NCBI GenBank assembly: GCA_021798235.1
Contig: JAJZMO010000133.1
Location: 1 to 6,303, forward strand
DNA length: 6,303 nucleotides
Origin: Acidobacteriota bacterium
Lineage (GTDB): Bacteria > Acidobacteriota > Terriglobia > Terriglobales > Acidobacteriaceae
Reading direction: 5' to 3'
Shown here: piece by piece, positions 1 through 5,988 of the stretch
Numbering within the stretch: the stretch's first letter is position 1
Layout of the letters: every line of letters begins with the position of its first letter
Made by a program: the position numbers and the translations under genes
The notes under the pieces: generated by a model
Told to the model about the DNA's origin: nothing
Databases searched by the model: none
The model's input: the letters and a program-made list of their open reading frames with translations, nothing else

Positions 1-173
1 TGCTTCTGACTGGTGCGTTGGCTGCGGGAATCTCCGGCTGCGGCGGCAGCACAAATTTATCCCCGAACACCTCCGCGCCCGCTGCCTCCGATATATCGAT
101 CACGGTAGCTCCATCCGCGGGGAGTGGCCAGAGCAGTCAAACCATCCACCTGAACGTCACCATTATCGGGTAA
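1..173 (+). CDS. C-terminal end of a secreted/surface protein (partial)
   Basis: An open frame enters from the left edge (first full codon at base 3) and ends at TAA 171-173, giving the last 56 residues of a protein. The visible part starts with a short hydrophobic stretch (LLTGALAAGIS), then a Gly-Cys-Gly-Gly box, then a Ser/Thr/Ala-rich linker and a beta-strand-like end (ITVAPSAGSGQ, then TIHLNVTIIG). Large acidobacterial exported proteins with Ig-like or beta-propeller repeats often end this way: hydrophobic segment, CGG box, Thr/Val-rich strand. From that I infer a cell-surface or secreted protein; the tail alone does not tell its function. It has no start codon in the window. A different hydrophobic-tailed protein, or a chance frame, remains possible, but 56 codons with this composition and a following gene-free region favour a real gene end. 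Confidence 0.62.
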   Translation, partial: LLTGALAAGISGCGGSTNLSPNTSAPAASDISITVAPSAGSGQSSQTIHLNVTIIG

Positions 174-225
174 CAGAAGCAGAGGATCGAAACAACCGTT
201 GTAGAAAAAAATTGCACGATGCACA

Positions 226-254
226 CCGCCGGGTGAGTTGCTCTCACGCGGCGG
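226..254. terminator. Hairpin after the surface-protein gene, possible terminator
   Basis: Arms at 226-237 and 243-254 pair over 12 positions with one internal G-G mismatch and a 5-base loop (TTGCT). The stem starts 52 bases after the plus-strand stop codon. On the plus strand it is followed by ACGCATTTT, a weak and slightly displaced T tract. On the minus strand a seven-T run follows, but 14 bases away. It could end or stabilise the transcript of the gene at the left edge. It is not a textbook intrinsic terminator. Confidence 0.4.
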
Positions 255-396
255 ACGCATTTTGCAGAGAGATTGCTGACAGGATTGGGCGGATACCAGC
301 GCTGGCCGCCAATCTCGCGGATGCGCGGACCGAAACCAGATTTTCTCCTTGACGTTGAACGTGCAGTAAAGAAAATCAGCAGTCGCTACAAACACC

Positions 397-426
397 TCGG
401 GCCTGCGGAGTCTTCCGCAGGCCTGA
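397..426. repeat. 13-bp inverted repeat (hairpin) downstream of otsA
   Basis: Arms 397-409 and 414-426 pair over 13 positions. Nine inner pairs (401-409 with 414-422) are perfect, and the outer four include one G-T wobble on the plus strand. The loop is four bases (GTCT). It lies 115 bases beyond the otsA stop. There is no T run after it on either strand, so it is not a canonical intrinsic terminator. It may protect the 3' end of the otsBA message or be part of a small RNA. The structure is seen directly; the role is a guess. Confidence 0.5.
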
Positions 427-541
427 AGTCTTTGCACCAGCCATCTGGGGAAATCGGCAATCTTGAATCCATTGCTTCCACGAACCATCAGGGGCGCGTG
501 CTCTCGCTTCTTCCTAGTGTTGACGGTTGCACAGATTGCCT

Positions 542-1978
542 CTAGGCGGCCCCGGCTCCATCCAAGCAGGCGCAAAAGTCGTCGCACCAGTGGTAGACAT
601 CCGCTTTGCGTACGTTGCGGCGGAGCTGCAGCATGCGCTTTCTGCGTTCTTTAGGGCCGGTTTCGTATGCGCGCAGTACGGCCTCGGCCACGGCCTCGAT
701 GTCATAGGGGTTCACCAGGATTGCGCCGCCACGCAACTGCGCTGCCGCCCCGGCAAACTCGCTCAGGATCAACAGGCCGCGGCACTCAATCTGTGCGGCA
801 CAAAACTCCTTCGCCACCAGATTCATGCCATCCTTGAGCGGCGTAATTAAGGCAATGTCTGCTGCGCGATACAAGGCCAGCAGCTCGGTTCGGCTCAGCG
901 AGCGGTGGATGTAATGCACCGGCGTCCAGCCCGAGTCGCTGAAGGTGCCATTGATCTGACTGATGAGCGTTTCGATCTCCTGCTTCAACTCGCGGTACTC
1001 GGGAATGTGCTCGCGGCTGGGCACGACGATCTGCACCAGACTGATTTTTCTGTGCACCTGCGAATGCGTCTGCAGCAGATGGCGGAAGGCCTTCAATCGG
1101 TCTGGGATGCCCTTGGTGTAATCCAGCCGATCGACGCCGAGCACGATCTGCTGTCCATGCATATCGCGCCGCACTTTTTCGACGCGCTGGAGCACCGCCG
1201 GCTGCTCAGCGGCGCGGGCAAACTCGTTGTAGTCGATGCCAATGGGAAAGACACGAATCAGGCTGGCTTGCTCGCCATCGCTCGAGTAGACCTCGTCATC
1301 GACGCGCTGCAACTCCATCTTGGGCAGCAGACGGCGCACGCAGCCGACAAAGTTGCGCTGATCGCGCGCCGTTTGAAAGCCGATCACGTTGAACTGAAAC
1401 AGCGCCTCCAGAATCTGGCAGCGCCAGGGTAATTTTTCAAAGATGTCCAGCGGGGGAAAGGGGATATGCAGAAAAAAGCCCATGCGATGGCACAGGCCCA
1501 TCTCTCGTAGAAATTTTCCCGTAAGCATCAGGTGGTAGTCATGCACCCAGATGCGCGAGCCGCTCTGGGCCGTTTGCGCGATGGTGGCGGCAAATTTGCG
1601 GTTCACACTGGCATAAATATTCCAATACGCGGGGTCAAAGTTGCAGCGGGATTGTAGATCGTGAAAGAGCGGCCAGACGATCTCGTTTGAAAAGCCTGCA
1701 TAGAAGCCATGCTGCTCTGCCGGAGTCAGCGGGATGCCGATCATGTCGCAGGTGTCGTCGGGGTGCGCGCCGCCTGCGGAGAGTTCCAGCAGCGCTTCTG
1801 CCATGCCAGAGTTTGCATCGATCGAGCCGATCCAAGCTCCTTTTTGCGAGGCCAGCACCGGGCGTAGCGCCGTCACCAACCCGCCGGAGCTGGGCTTGAT
1901 TTGCAGCCCATCTGGCGTGGACTCCACCGTGGCCGGCAGCCGGTTGGAGATCAAAATCAGATTGTGCGCAGCTTGCAT
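542..1978 (-). CDS. otsA: Trehalose-6-phosphate synthase (GT20)
   Basis: OtsA transfers glucose from a nucleotide sugar (UDP- or ADP-glucose) to glucose-6-phosphate, making trehalose-6-phosphate in the cytoplasm. The 478-residue product matches the usual length of bacterial OtsA. The GT20 signatures appear in order: SNRLP near residue 11 with R13, the glycine loop SSGGL at 30-34, Y93 and W102, WVHDYHLML at 144-152 with D147, LHIPFPP with H171, VDRLDYTKG at 282-290 with R284 and K289, and LKDGMNLVAKEF at 381-392 with D383 and E391. These correspond to the sugar-phosphate and nucleotide-binding residues known from E. coli OtsA, so an active enzyme is expected. The start at 1978 is chosen because an almost ideal AAGGAGGAG lies at 1990-1982 and the family N-terminus begins a few residues later. 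The frame stays open upstream to 2095, inside otsB, but that extension lacks family sequence. It is the second gene of an otsB-otsA operon, 26 bases after otsB. Confidence 0.96.
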   Translation of the reverse strand: MQAAHNLILISNRLPATVESTPDGLQIKPSSGGLVTALRPVLASQKGAWIGSIDANSGMAEALLELSAGGAHPDDTCDMIGIPLTPAEQHGFYAGFSNEIVWPLFHDLQSRCNFDPAYWNIYASVNRKFAATIAQTAQSGSRIWVHDYHLMLTGKFLREMGLCHRMGFFLHIPFPPLDIFEKLPWRCQILEALFQFNVIGFQTARDQRNFVGCVRRLLPKMELQRVDDEVYSSDGEQASLIRVFPIGIDYNEFARAAEQPAVLQRVEKVRRDMHGQQIVLGVDRLDYTKGIPDRLKAFRHLLQTHSQVHRKISLVQIVVPSREHIPEYRELKQEIETLISQINGTFSDSGWTPVHYIHRSLSRTELLALYRAADIALITPLKDGMNLVAKEFCAAQIECRGLLILSEFAGAAAQLRGGAILVNPYDIEAVAEAVLRAYETGPKERRKRMLQLRRNVRKADVYHWCDDFCACLDGAGAA

Positions 1979-1981
1979 TGG

Positions 1982-1990
1982 CTCCTCCTT
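1982..1990 (-). promoter_or_regulatory. otsA ribosome binding site
   Basis: AAGGAGGAG on the minus strand, three bases before ATG at 1978 (five bases from the AAGGAGG core), in the 26-base gap between otsB and otsA. It fixes the otsA start and rules out the longer in-frame start at 2095. Confidence 0.85.
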
Positions 1991-2004
1991 GTAGGGTTTC
2001 GCGT

Positions 2005-2820
2005 CTACGACTGTGAGCGATGGAGCCAAGCCTCCAAAAAGCCCAGTAGCTCCTCTGGCGAACGAATCCATGCCCGCGCGTGCGTGGTGCGCCACTCAGG
2101 CCGCACCAGCACGGGGAGCGATGGGCTGTGGCCAAGCAAAGCGAGGAATGCGTCCTCGTCCGTAAGGTCATCGCCCAAATAGGCGATGGGAGTCTGCGGC
2201 GGAAGCTCGCCAAGAATTGTGCGGATGGCTTCGCCTTTGTTCTGCTGTGGCACACGCAACTCGATGCCACCATCAAACTCCAGCAGCGGGGCACCCAGGC
2301 GCGTGGCCATCGGCTGCCAAGCAGCGCGGACCGACGCTTCAATCGCGCAGGACTCCTCCGGGGACAGCCCACGCCAATGCACGGCCACACTGCCATGCTT
2401 GCCCTCGGCCAAATGCGACAGGCCCAGCCGGGACAGCTCTGCCAGCGCTTGTTGCAGCAGCTCTTGTTCCCGCTGGCTCGGCTCGATGGTGTCCTGCCGC
2501 CCATCGGGATGGAGTCGCTGCATCCCGTATGCACCCCAAACCTCCGGGGCGGGCTCCAACGCCAGCAAGGAGCGCACCTCCCCAGCCGACCGTCCGCTGA
2601 TCAAAACCAGATGCGTCGGCGTCTCTGCCTGGATCCGGGACAAACACCGCTGCACCCCAGGGTACGGCAGTGCTTGGGAGCGGTCGATGTGGAAGGGAGC
2701 CAGCGTTCCGTCATAATCCAGGGCCAACACCGGAGTTGCGGCCTGGGTCCGGGCCTGGGATAGGCTGGCGAAAAATGCTTCGCAAGGTTGCCACCGGTTT
2801 TGCGACAGAAACGGCTGCAC
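2005..2820 (-). CDS. otsB: Trehalose-6-phosphate phosphatase (HAD family)
   Basis: OtsB dephosphorylates trehalose-6-phosphate to trehalose, the second step after OtsA. With the start used here the product has 271 residues, normal for OtsB. HAD phosphatase motifs are all present: motif I DYDGT at 35-39 (nucleophile D35, acid/base D37), motif II SGR at 75-77, motif III lysine K195 in NKGEAI, and motif IV GDDLTDEDAF at 216-225 with D217, D218 and D221. The start is uncertain. GTG at 2820 has GGAGGT at 2829-2824, only three bases away, and puts motif I about 35 residues from the N-terminus, as in relatives. GTG at 2913 would add 31 residues of unusual composition, has no ribosome binding site, and would lie upstream of the candidate promoter. 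otsB is the first gene of the operon with otsA and follows the terminator of the ompA-like gene, so it needs its own promoter. Confidence 0.93.
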   Translation of the reverse strand: MQPFLSQNRWQPCEAFFASLSQARTQAATPVLALDYDGTLAPFHIDRSQALPYPGVQRCLSRIQAETPTHLVLISGRSAGEVRSLLALEPAPEVWGAYGMQRLHPDGRQDTIEPSQREQELLQQALAELSRLGLSHLAEGKHGSVAVHWRGLSPEESCAIEASVRAAWQPMATRLGAPLLEFDGGIELRVPQQNKGEAIRTILGELPPQTPIAYLGDDLTDEDAFLALLGHSPSLPVLVRPEWRTTHARAWIRSPEELLGFLEAWLHRSQS

Positions 2821-2857
2821 CCGACCTCCGCGTACAGGGTAGACGCTGCCGCAGGCG

Positions 2858-2887
2858 ATGACAACCCCTCGAAAAAACAATTGACAA
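2858..2887 (-). promoter_or_regulatory. Candidate promoter of the otsBA operon
   Basis: On the minus strand TTGTCA (2887-2882, five of six bases of a sigma-70 -35 box) is followed after 18 bases by TGTCAT (2863-2858, four of six of a -10 box). Transcription would start near 2851, leaving about 30 bases before GTG 2820. The position fits, between the upstream terminator and otsB, but the -10 box is weak. If correct, it excludes the longer otsB start at 2913. Confidence 0.33.
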
Positions 2888-2935
2888 TTAGATGGCACCT
2901 GGGCCAGAATCACTCACCACGGCATAATTGCGCCG

Positions 2936-2966
2936 AAAAAAACGGCCCCTCTTTGCGGGAGGGGCC
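2936..2966 (-). terminator. Rho-independent terminator of the ompA-like gene
   Basis: Arms 2959-2966 and 2944-2951 form a perfect 8-bp GC-rich stem with a 7-base loop. On the minus strand one G and then seven Ts (2942-2936) follow at once. The stem begins 48 bases after the stop of the ompA-like gene (3014). No T run follows on the plus strand, so the direction is clear. It separates the ompA-like transcript from otsBA. Confidence 0.92.
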
Positions 2967-3013
2967 AATCTGCCTTGGTTCTCTCTTGTGTGAGAGCTTT
3001 TGAGTCGCCTTGG

Positions 3014-4045
3014 TTATTCGTACTGGTTTGGTTGCGGCACAACCTCATTGGAGGAGGACTGCGCGGGGCCGGGTTGCGCCGCACCCACCGGTGAGCCGTC
3101 CAACAAGACGGACGCGCTCAAGGTCGACAAACTGTTGCGGATCACGCGCACTTCCACGATATTGCCATGGGGATGCGCGCTGGACGTTGCACCGCTGGCA
3201 TCCGCGCTACCGCTAGCGTCGACGGGCACATTGCCCAAAGCCACCTCGCGGATGCGGTACAGCGGAACCTGATGAGCTTCATACAAATAGCGGGTGACGG
3301 CTGCGGCCGTGCGCTGGGAAGCAGCCAGACCGGCCCGTCCACGCAGCGAGGAGTAACCCTGCACCTCGATTAAGTACCCCTTCTGCCATTGCACCTTGCT
3401 GGCCACTTGGTCCAGCGTGGCCTTCTCTTGCCGGCTCAGCGTGTCCTTGCTGTTGGGGAAGCGGATTTCCACCTGCGAAACCGCCTGATATTGATCGATG
3501 CCCTCGATTGCGGATTGGATCTGCTGCGTGTGCGCATTGGCCATCAAGGCCGTGGATTGCGCCTGGTCAGCCATTTGGGTCGCCTGTTGTGCGTGGGCGG
3601 CTGCGGATTGCGCCGTGGCGTTGGCTTGGTTCAAGCCCGCCTGCGTGCGCGCTTCCAAATCGCGAAGCTGTTGCGCGTTGAACGCGCTTAATTCTTTCAC
3701 TTCCTGCAAGCGATCCTGCACCGGCGTCGTCTGACGCTTTACCCAGCCCTTGCTGGCAAACGGGGCCATATGTCCCCAGAAACCCTCTTTCTTCGGTTGG
3801 GGGATCGGCGCGGATTGCGCACTGGCATATTGCGCGTTGTACTTGCTGAGCTGGTCGTTCGTAGTGCGATCCGTCCCGCTGACGGTGCCGGTCTGCACCT
3901 GCGCCGACGCGGTCGGCGCTGTAGAGGCATCGGTCTGTTGCGCGGCGATGGGCAACGCCATCACTGCCACCGCAGTGGCGACGGCGATCCAGAGTAAGGG
4001 GGAACTTTGCATCTTTGGGGATGAGACTGCATAGCCTGCTTCCAT
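3014..4045 (-). CDS. Exported coiled-coil protein with OmpA-like C-terminal domain
   Basis: The 343-residue product starts with a signal-peptide-like segment (hydrophobic core about 16-33, LLWIAVATAVAVMALPIA; possible cleavage after the AA at 34-35 in AAQQ). A Ser/Thr/Gln/Ala-rich linker follows to about 85. A long Ala/Gln-rich helical stretch (about 105-185, with many AxxA and QAxxxA spacings) probably forms a coiled coil. An OmpA/MotB-type domain runs from about 187 to 303, ending IVEVRVI, then a low-complexity tail. Such domains bind peptidoglycan from the periplasm, so an envelope-linking or spacing role is likely. The usual GHTD motif reads GYSS (230-233), so the Asp that contacts diaminopimelate is absent, while the later Arg (R245 in SQRTAAAV) is kept. 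ATG 4045 is chosen for its AAGGAGG at 4060-4054, eight bases upstream; an internal ATG at residue 12 is an alternative. The gene is probably transcribed alone, with a hairpin in its leader and a terminator after it. Confidence 0.85.
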   Translation of the reverse strand: MEAGYAVSSPKMQSSPLLWIAVATAVAVMALPIAAQQTDASTAPTASAQVQTGTVSGTDRTTNDQLSKYNAQYASAQSAPIPQPKKEGFWGHMAPFASKGWVKRQTTPVQDRLQEVKELSAFNAQQLRDLEARTQAGLNQANATAQSAAAHAQQATQMADQAQSTALMANAHTQQIQSAIEGIDQYQAVSQVEIRFPNSKDTLSRQEKATLDQVASKVQWQKGYLIEVQGYSSLRGRAGLAASQRTAAAVTRYLYEAHQVPLYRIREVALGNVPVDASGSADASGATSSAHPHGNIVEVRVIRNSLSTLSASVLLDGSPVGAAQPGPAQSSSNEVVPQPNQYE

Positions 4046-4053
4046 ACAACCGG

Positions 4054-4060
4054 CCTCCTT
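4054..4060 (-). promoter_or_regulatory. Ribosome binding site of the ompA-like gene
   Basis: AAGGAGG, eight bases before ATG 4045. It decides the start over the upstream in-frame ATG at 4132 and the internal ATG at residue 12. Confidence 0.85.
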
Positions 4061-4067
4061 AAGATTG

Positions 4068-4104
4068 ATCTCGTGCGGAGCGCACCCAGCATGCCGCACG
4101 AGAT
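4068..4104 (-). promoter_or_regulatory. Leader hairpin before the ompA-like gene
   Basis: Arms 4068-4078 and 4094-4104 are a perfect 11-bp inverted repeat with a 15-base loop. On the minus-strand message the stem ends seven bases before the AAGGAGG (4060-4054) of the ompA-like gene. The loop also carries a second GTGCG (minus strand, 4085-4081) that could pair with part of the 3' arm, giving a smaller competing stem. The E. coli ompA leader has stem-loops that stabilise its mRNA; a similar role, or control of ribosome access, is inferred here from position only. It is not a terminator in the minus direction, since no T run follows. Confidence 0.6.
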
Positions 4105-4315
4105 GTTTTGGGGATGGATCTCCCAAGCACACGCTGCGGTGCCAGTCAGACTTGCACGTGGCGTACCAAACAGGCTGAGAGGAAAGAGAATCACTCTAAG
4201 CCTTTTGAAATGTTTTCCTTGAAGAATATATGCCCCGAACAGGCCTCAGAAGATCCCGGAGGGGGATCCCGTAGTTTCTACAGGAAAGATGTAATTTTTT
4301 CCTAATGTACGCTGT

Positions 4316-4340
4316 AAAAATGTCGGTGCCACGTTGGCCC
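4316..4340 (-). terminator. Possible weak terminator after the DUF2393-like gene
   Basis: On the minus strand GCCA (4338-4335) pairs with TGGC (4331-4328) around a 3-base loop. Two further G-C pairs form outside if one A is bulged (4340-4339 with 4326-4325). Four bases later come five Ts (4320-4316). The hairpin begins about ten bases after the stop codon. The stem is short and bulged and the T tract is displaced, so read-through into the ompA-like gene is possible. Confidence 0.33.
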
Positions 4341-4350
4341 ACGCAGCGCG

Positions 4351-4953
4351 CTACGGGTGGGAAGCCGCCAAGCGCACGGTATCCACCTCCACGTGCGGGA
4401 CCTGCTGGTTCCACAGGGGGGAGATGTCGTCGAAAATCAAGCGGAACTCATGGGATTGGCCGGGTTGGAGCGGCTCGGAGCTGATCGGCTCTGTGTCCAC
4501 GTACGGTTCATGGGTGCGAATGAGCAGCATGGGCAGCGTCTCCACCTGCGGCTGGTCGCCGCCATCGCTGGAAAAGGTGGCTGTAACGGTGACGCCCGTG
4601 ACGATCTGCGTGCCATGGTTGGTAATGGTGCCGTCGATATAGGTAACCTGGCTGCCGGCGAAGTTCTCCGCCTGGCTCATGCGCGGATCACTCAATTCCA
4701 AAAACTGCGCGTAAGGGTTGACTTGGGATGCGTCTGCGCTGGCGCTGGGCGTGGATCGGGACGCATGTCCGCCCACAAAAAGGATCAACCCCAGAATGAC
4801 CACCACAACGGCGGCGGCAGAGACCCAGGGCAGCCAATTGCGGCTGGAATCAGGCTCCTGCTGTTGGCCGAAGATCAGGCCTCCTGCAGCGGCACGATTC
4901 GCATCCGGATCTGGAGTGGGCACGCGCTGTGGCTTGGGAGTCTTCTGCGTCAT
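4351..4953 (-). CDS. DUF2393-like single-pass membrane protein
   Basis: The 200-residue product has a polar, Pro/Gln-rich N-terminus (1-40), one transmembrane helix (about 41-62, from WLPWVSAAAVVVV to the GG at 61-62), a short Ser/Ala linker, and a beta-rich domain (about 78-192). That domain has the look of a FxLYD/DUF2393-type fold: strands FLELSDP, VTYIDGTITNHG, VTGVTVTATF, then the stretch LIRTHEPYVDTEPIS and a PLQPGQSHEFRLIFDDI strand ending with WNQQVPHVEV. From memory this resembles acidobacterial DUF2393 proteins; the molecular function is unknown. The N-terminus probably lies in the cytoplasm and the beta domain outside, though charge bias is weak. ATG 4953 has AGAGGT eleven bases upstream, a slightly long spacing. 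The gene follows the DnaC-like ATPase after 61 bases on the same strand, so co-transcription is likely. Confidence 0.8.
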   Translation of the reverse strand: MTQKTPKPQRVPTPDPDANRAAAGGLIFGQQQEPDSSRNWLPWVSAAAVVVVILGLILFVGGHASRSTPSASADASQVNPYAQFLELSDPRMSQAENFAGSQVTYIDGTITNHGTQIVTGVTVTATFSSDGGDQPQVETLPMLLIRTHEPYVDTEPISSEPLQPGQSHEFRLIFDDISPLWNQQVPHVEVDTVRLAASHP

Positions 4954-5014
4954 GGCACGATTCTACCTCTAGCCGCCTGGGAACGAAGGAAAACTTGCAT
5001 CGCGTCGGGATCGG

Positions 5015-5851
5015 CTAAAACCCCACGCTGAAGCCGCTGCTGACGCGCTGGCGAAAATCGCGGCCCTGCATCCACACGGGAATGCACATCTGTTGCAGGC
5101 GGGAGCGCATCCGTTCTCCAATGCGGTCGCCCAAGGTTTCCTCACGTGCGGCGCGGGCTGCAGCCTTGCTCGGGCTGTGTTCGCCTGCATCGTGTGCGGC
5201 CAGCGCGGGGGGATCGTTCGGATAATTCGTCGTAATAATGGTGACGCGCTGGTGGTTGTAGCGCGTGTTCAGTACGTGCGCCACCGTATCCCACACCCAG
5301 TCGGTGGGCCGCACCGCACCCAACTCGTCGAGCACCAGCACCTCAGCCTCAAAGATTGGGCGCAAAATGCCCAGCTCCGTGGCAGCTACTTGCGGGTTGT
5401 AGGAGTGCTGAATTTCTTTGAGCAGCTCGCGGTAATCGCAAAAGAGGCCGATGGCGCCTTTTTGTTCGATCAGCGCGCGCAGCAGGCCCACGGCCAGGTG
5501 GGTTTTGCCCACGCCAATGCCGCCGGTCAGCAGCAGGCCGCGGCCATCCTGCTCCACGCGAAAGCTATCAGCAATGTGCCGCGCAGCCTTCAGGGCCTTG
5601 GTCAGCGTGCCGTCCGCGCCGTGGAAGCGCGTCTCAAAGTTGTCCAGTTCACAGTGGGCATAGCGGGCGGGGATGTGCGCGCGGCGCAGCCGCAGCTCCG
5701 CCTTACGGGCGATTTGGCAGGAGCATTGTGCGGCGAACTGGGCGCCATCGTCCCGAACAATGACGCGCAAGCCGCTGCCGCCACAAAGGGGGCAGGGTTG
5801 CGCTGCGCCGGAGACATTCGGATTGGGTTCTGCGGGGGCGCTGCCGACCAT
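5015..5851 (-). CDS. DnaC/DnaI-like AAA+ ATPase (helicase-loader type)
   Basis: The 278-residue product has a small N-terminal cysteine cluster (C20, C23, C43, C45: CPLC, then CSC) that may bind zinc, as in DnaI. A AAA+ core follows: Walker A GGIGVGKT at 110-117 (K116, T117), Walker B LVLDE at 172-176, a sensor-1-like ITTNY at 206-210, and an arginine-rich segment DRIGERMRSRL at 242-252 that would hold the arginine finger. This order matches DnaC, DnaI and IstB-type ATPases, which in replication load the DnaB helicase. IstB of insertion sequences shares the core, but no transposase gene is next to it and the cysteine cluster favours the DnaI/DnaC type. ATG 5851 has AGGAG eight bases upstream. 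It is the first gene of a probable pair with the DUF2393-like gene and is divergent from rpmE. A role in helicase loading is inferred from the family. Confidence 0.87.
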   Translation of the reverse strand: MVGSAPAEPNPNVSGAAQPCPLCGGSGLRVIVRDDGAQFAAQCSCQIARKAELRLRRAHIPARYAHCELDNFETRFHGADGTLTKALKAARHIADSFRVEQDGRGLLLTGGIGVGKTHLAVGLLRALIEQKGAIGLFCDYRELLKEIQHSYNPQVAATELGILRPIFEAEVLVLDELGAVRPTDWVWDTVAHVLNTRYNHQRVTIITTNYPNDPPALAAHDAGEHSPSKAAARAAREETLGDRIGERMRSRLQQMCIPVWMQGRDFRQRVSSGFSVGF

Positions 5852-5916
5852 GCCACATTCTCCTGTGCCTTCTTAGTATCGCAGTTGGGGGCCGGTGCAG
5901 CGCGGAGCAAATCCCG

Positions 5917-5945
5917 TTGCGAACTGTGGGAAACCGGGGTATCCT
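5917..5945 (+). promoter_or_regulatory. Candidate rpmE promoter
   Basis: TTGCGA (5917-5922, four of six -35 bases) and TATCCT (5940-5945, four of six -10 bases) are spaced by exactly 17 bases. Transcription would begin near 5952, about 56 bases before the rpmE start. In the same divergent region the minus strand has a -10-like GATACT (5880-5875) with an upstream TG, which could serve the DnaC-like gene, but I found no matching -35 box. Confidence 0.4.
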
Positions 5946-5947
5946 AA

Positions 5948-5988
5948 GGTGTACGTCAAGACGGGCTGTTGCAGGTTCTTGGTACATC
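5948..5988 (+). promoter_or_regulatory. rpmE leader hairpin abutting the ribosome binding site
   Basis: Outer arms 5948-5954 and 5982-5988 form seven pairs with one G-T wobble. After a two-base bulge (5955-5956) inner arms 5957-5961 and 5977-5981 form five perfect pairs. The loop is 15 bases (5962-5976) and may hold a 3-bp mini-stem. The rpmE ribosome binding site starts at the next base (5989). L31 leaders that control translation are known in several phyla, so an autoregulatory hairpin is plausible. If transcription starts at 5952, the first few outer pairs would be lost. Confidence 0.45.

Larger units (their letters stand above)
174..541. other. Gene-free region with two strong hairpins
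   Basis: This 368-base stretch lies between the convergent ends of the plus-strand surface-protein gene and the minus-strand otsA gene. I see no credible gene. Open frames exist on both strands, but none has a ribosome binding site or a recognisable motif, and the longest (57-587, minus) runs antisense through both flanking gene ends. The region holds two inverted repeats, at 226-254 and 397-426, listed separately. A seven-A run at 205-211 gives a T run on the minus strand, but it lies 14 bases beyond the nearest stem. A promoter-like pair on the plus strand, TTGACG (349-354) and GAAAAT (371-376) with 16 bases between, points into the second hairpin. The simplest reading is a 3'-end region serving two converging transcripts. 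Confidence 0.5.
4046..4350. other. Leader/intergenic region upstream of the ompA-like gene
   Basis: This 305-base stretch lies between the minus-strand DUF2393-like gene and the minus-strand ompA-like gene. I see no gene in it. Short open frames on both strands lack ribosome binding sites and recognisable sequence. From the upstream end it holds a weak terminator-like hairpin (4316-4340), a 6-bp inverted repeat (4252-4257 with 4263-4268, loop GGAGG), a -10-like TATATT on the minus strand (4230-4225) without a convincing -35 box, and an 11-bp hairpin (4068-4104) just before the ompA-like ribosome binding site. The middle part is more AT-rich than the genes. A promoter for the ompA-like gene must lie here if the upstream terminator works, and its leader could then be over 100 bases long. 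Confidence 0.5.

Noticed and set aside
200..270. Possible tRNA in the gene-free region
   Set aside because: No T-arm consensus and no cloverleaf on either strand; the pairing is explained by a single hairpin.
273..545. Plus-strand open frame of 90 codons in the gene-free region
   Set aside because: No ribosome binding site, no recognisable domain, and it ends just inside otsA. Not supported as a gene.
57..587. Minus-strand open frame of 176 codons across the gene-free region
   Set aside because: It runs antisense through the plus-strand gene end and through the otsA end. It has no ribosome binding site at 587 or at the internal ATG 488 and no recognisable motif, so it is probably chance.
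1635..2534. Minus-strand open frame of 299 codons
   Set aside because: It lies out of frame inside otsB and otsA, both of which show full family motifs in their own frames; its Arg/Cys/Trp-rich composition is typical of a shadow frame.
4225..4230. TATATT (minus strand) as the ompA-like promoter -10 box
   Set aside because: No -35-like sequence at 16-18 bases upstream and no extended -10 TG, so only mentioned within the region entry.
4252..4268. Inverted repeat GATCCC / GGGATC as an operator or terminator
   Set aside because: Only six pairs, with no T run and no promoter clearly overlapping it; too weak to list on its own.
5015..5851. IstB of an IS21-type insertion sequence
   Set aside because: No IstA transposase gene or terminal inverted repeats nearby, and an N-terminal cysteine cluster as in DnaI. 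The gene sits between housekeeping-type neighbours.
5093..5947. Plus-strand open frame of 284 codons opposite the DnaC-like gene
   Set aside because: It is antisense to a gene with clear Walker A and B motifs; long antisense frames are common in GC-rich coding DNA.
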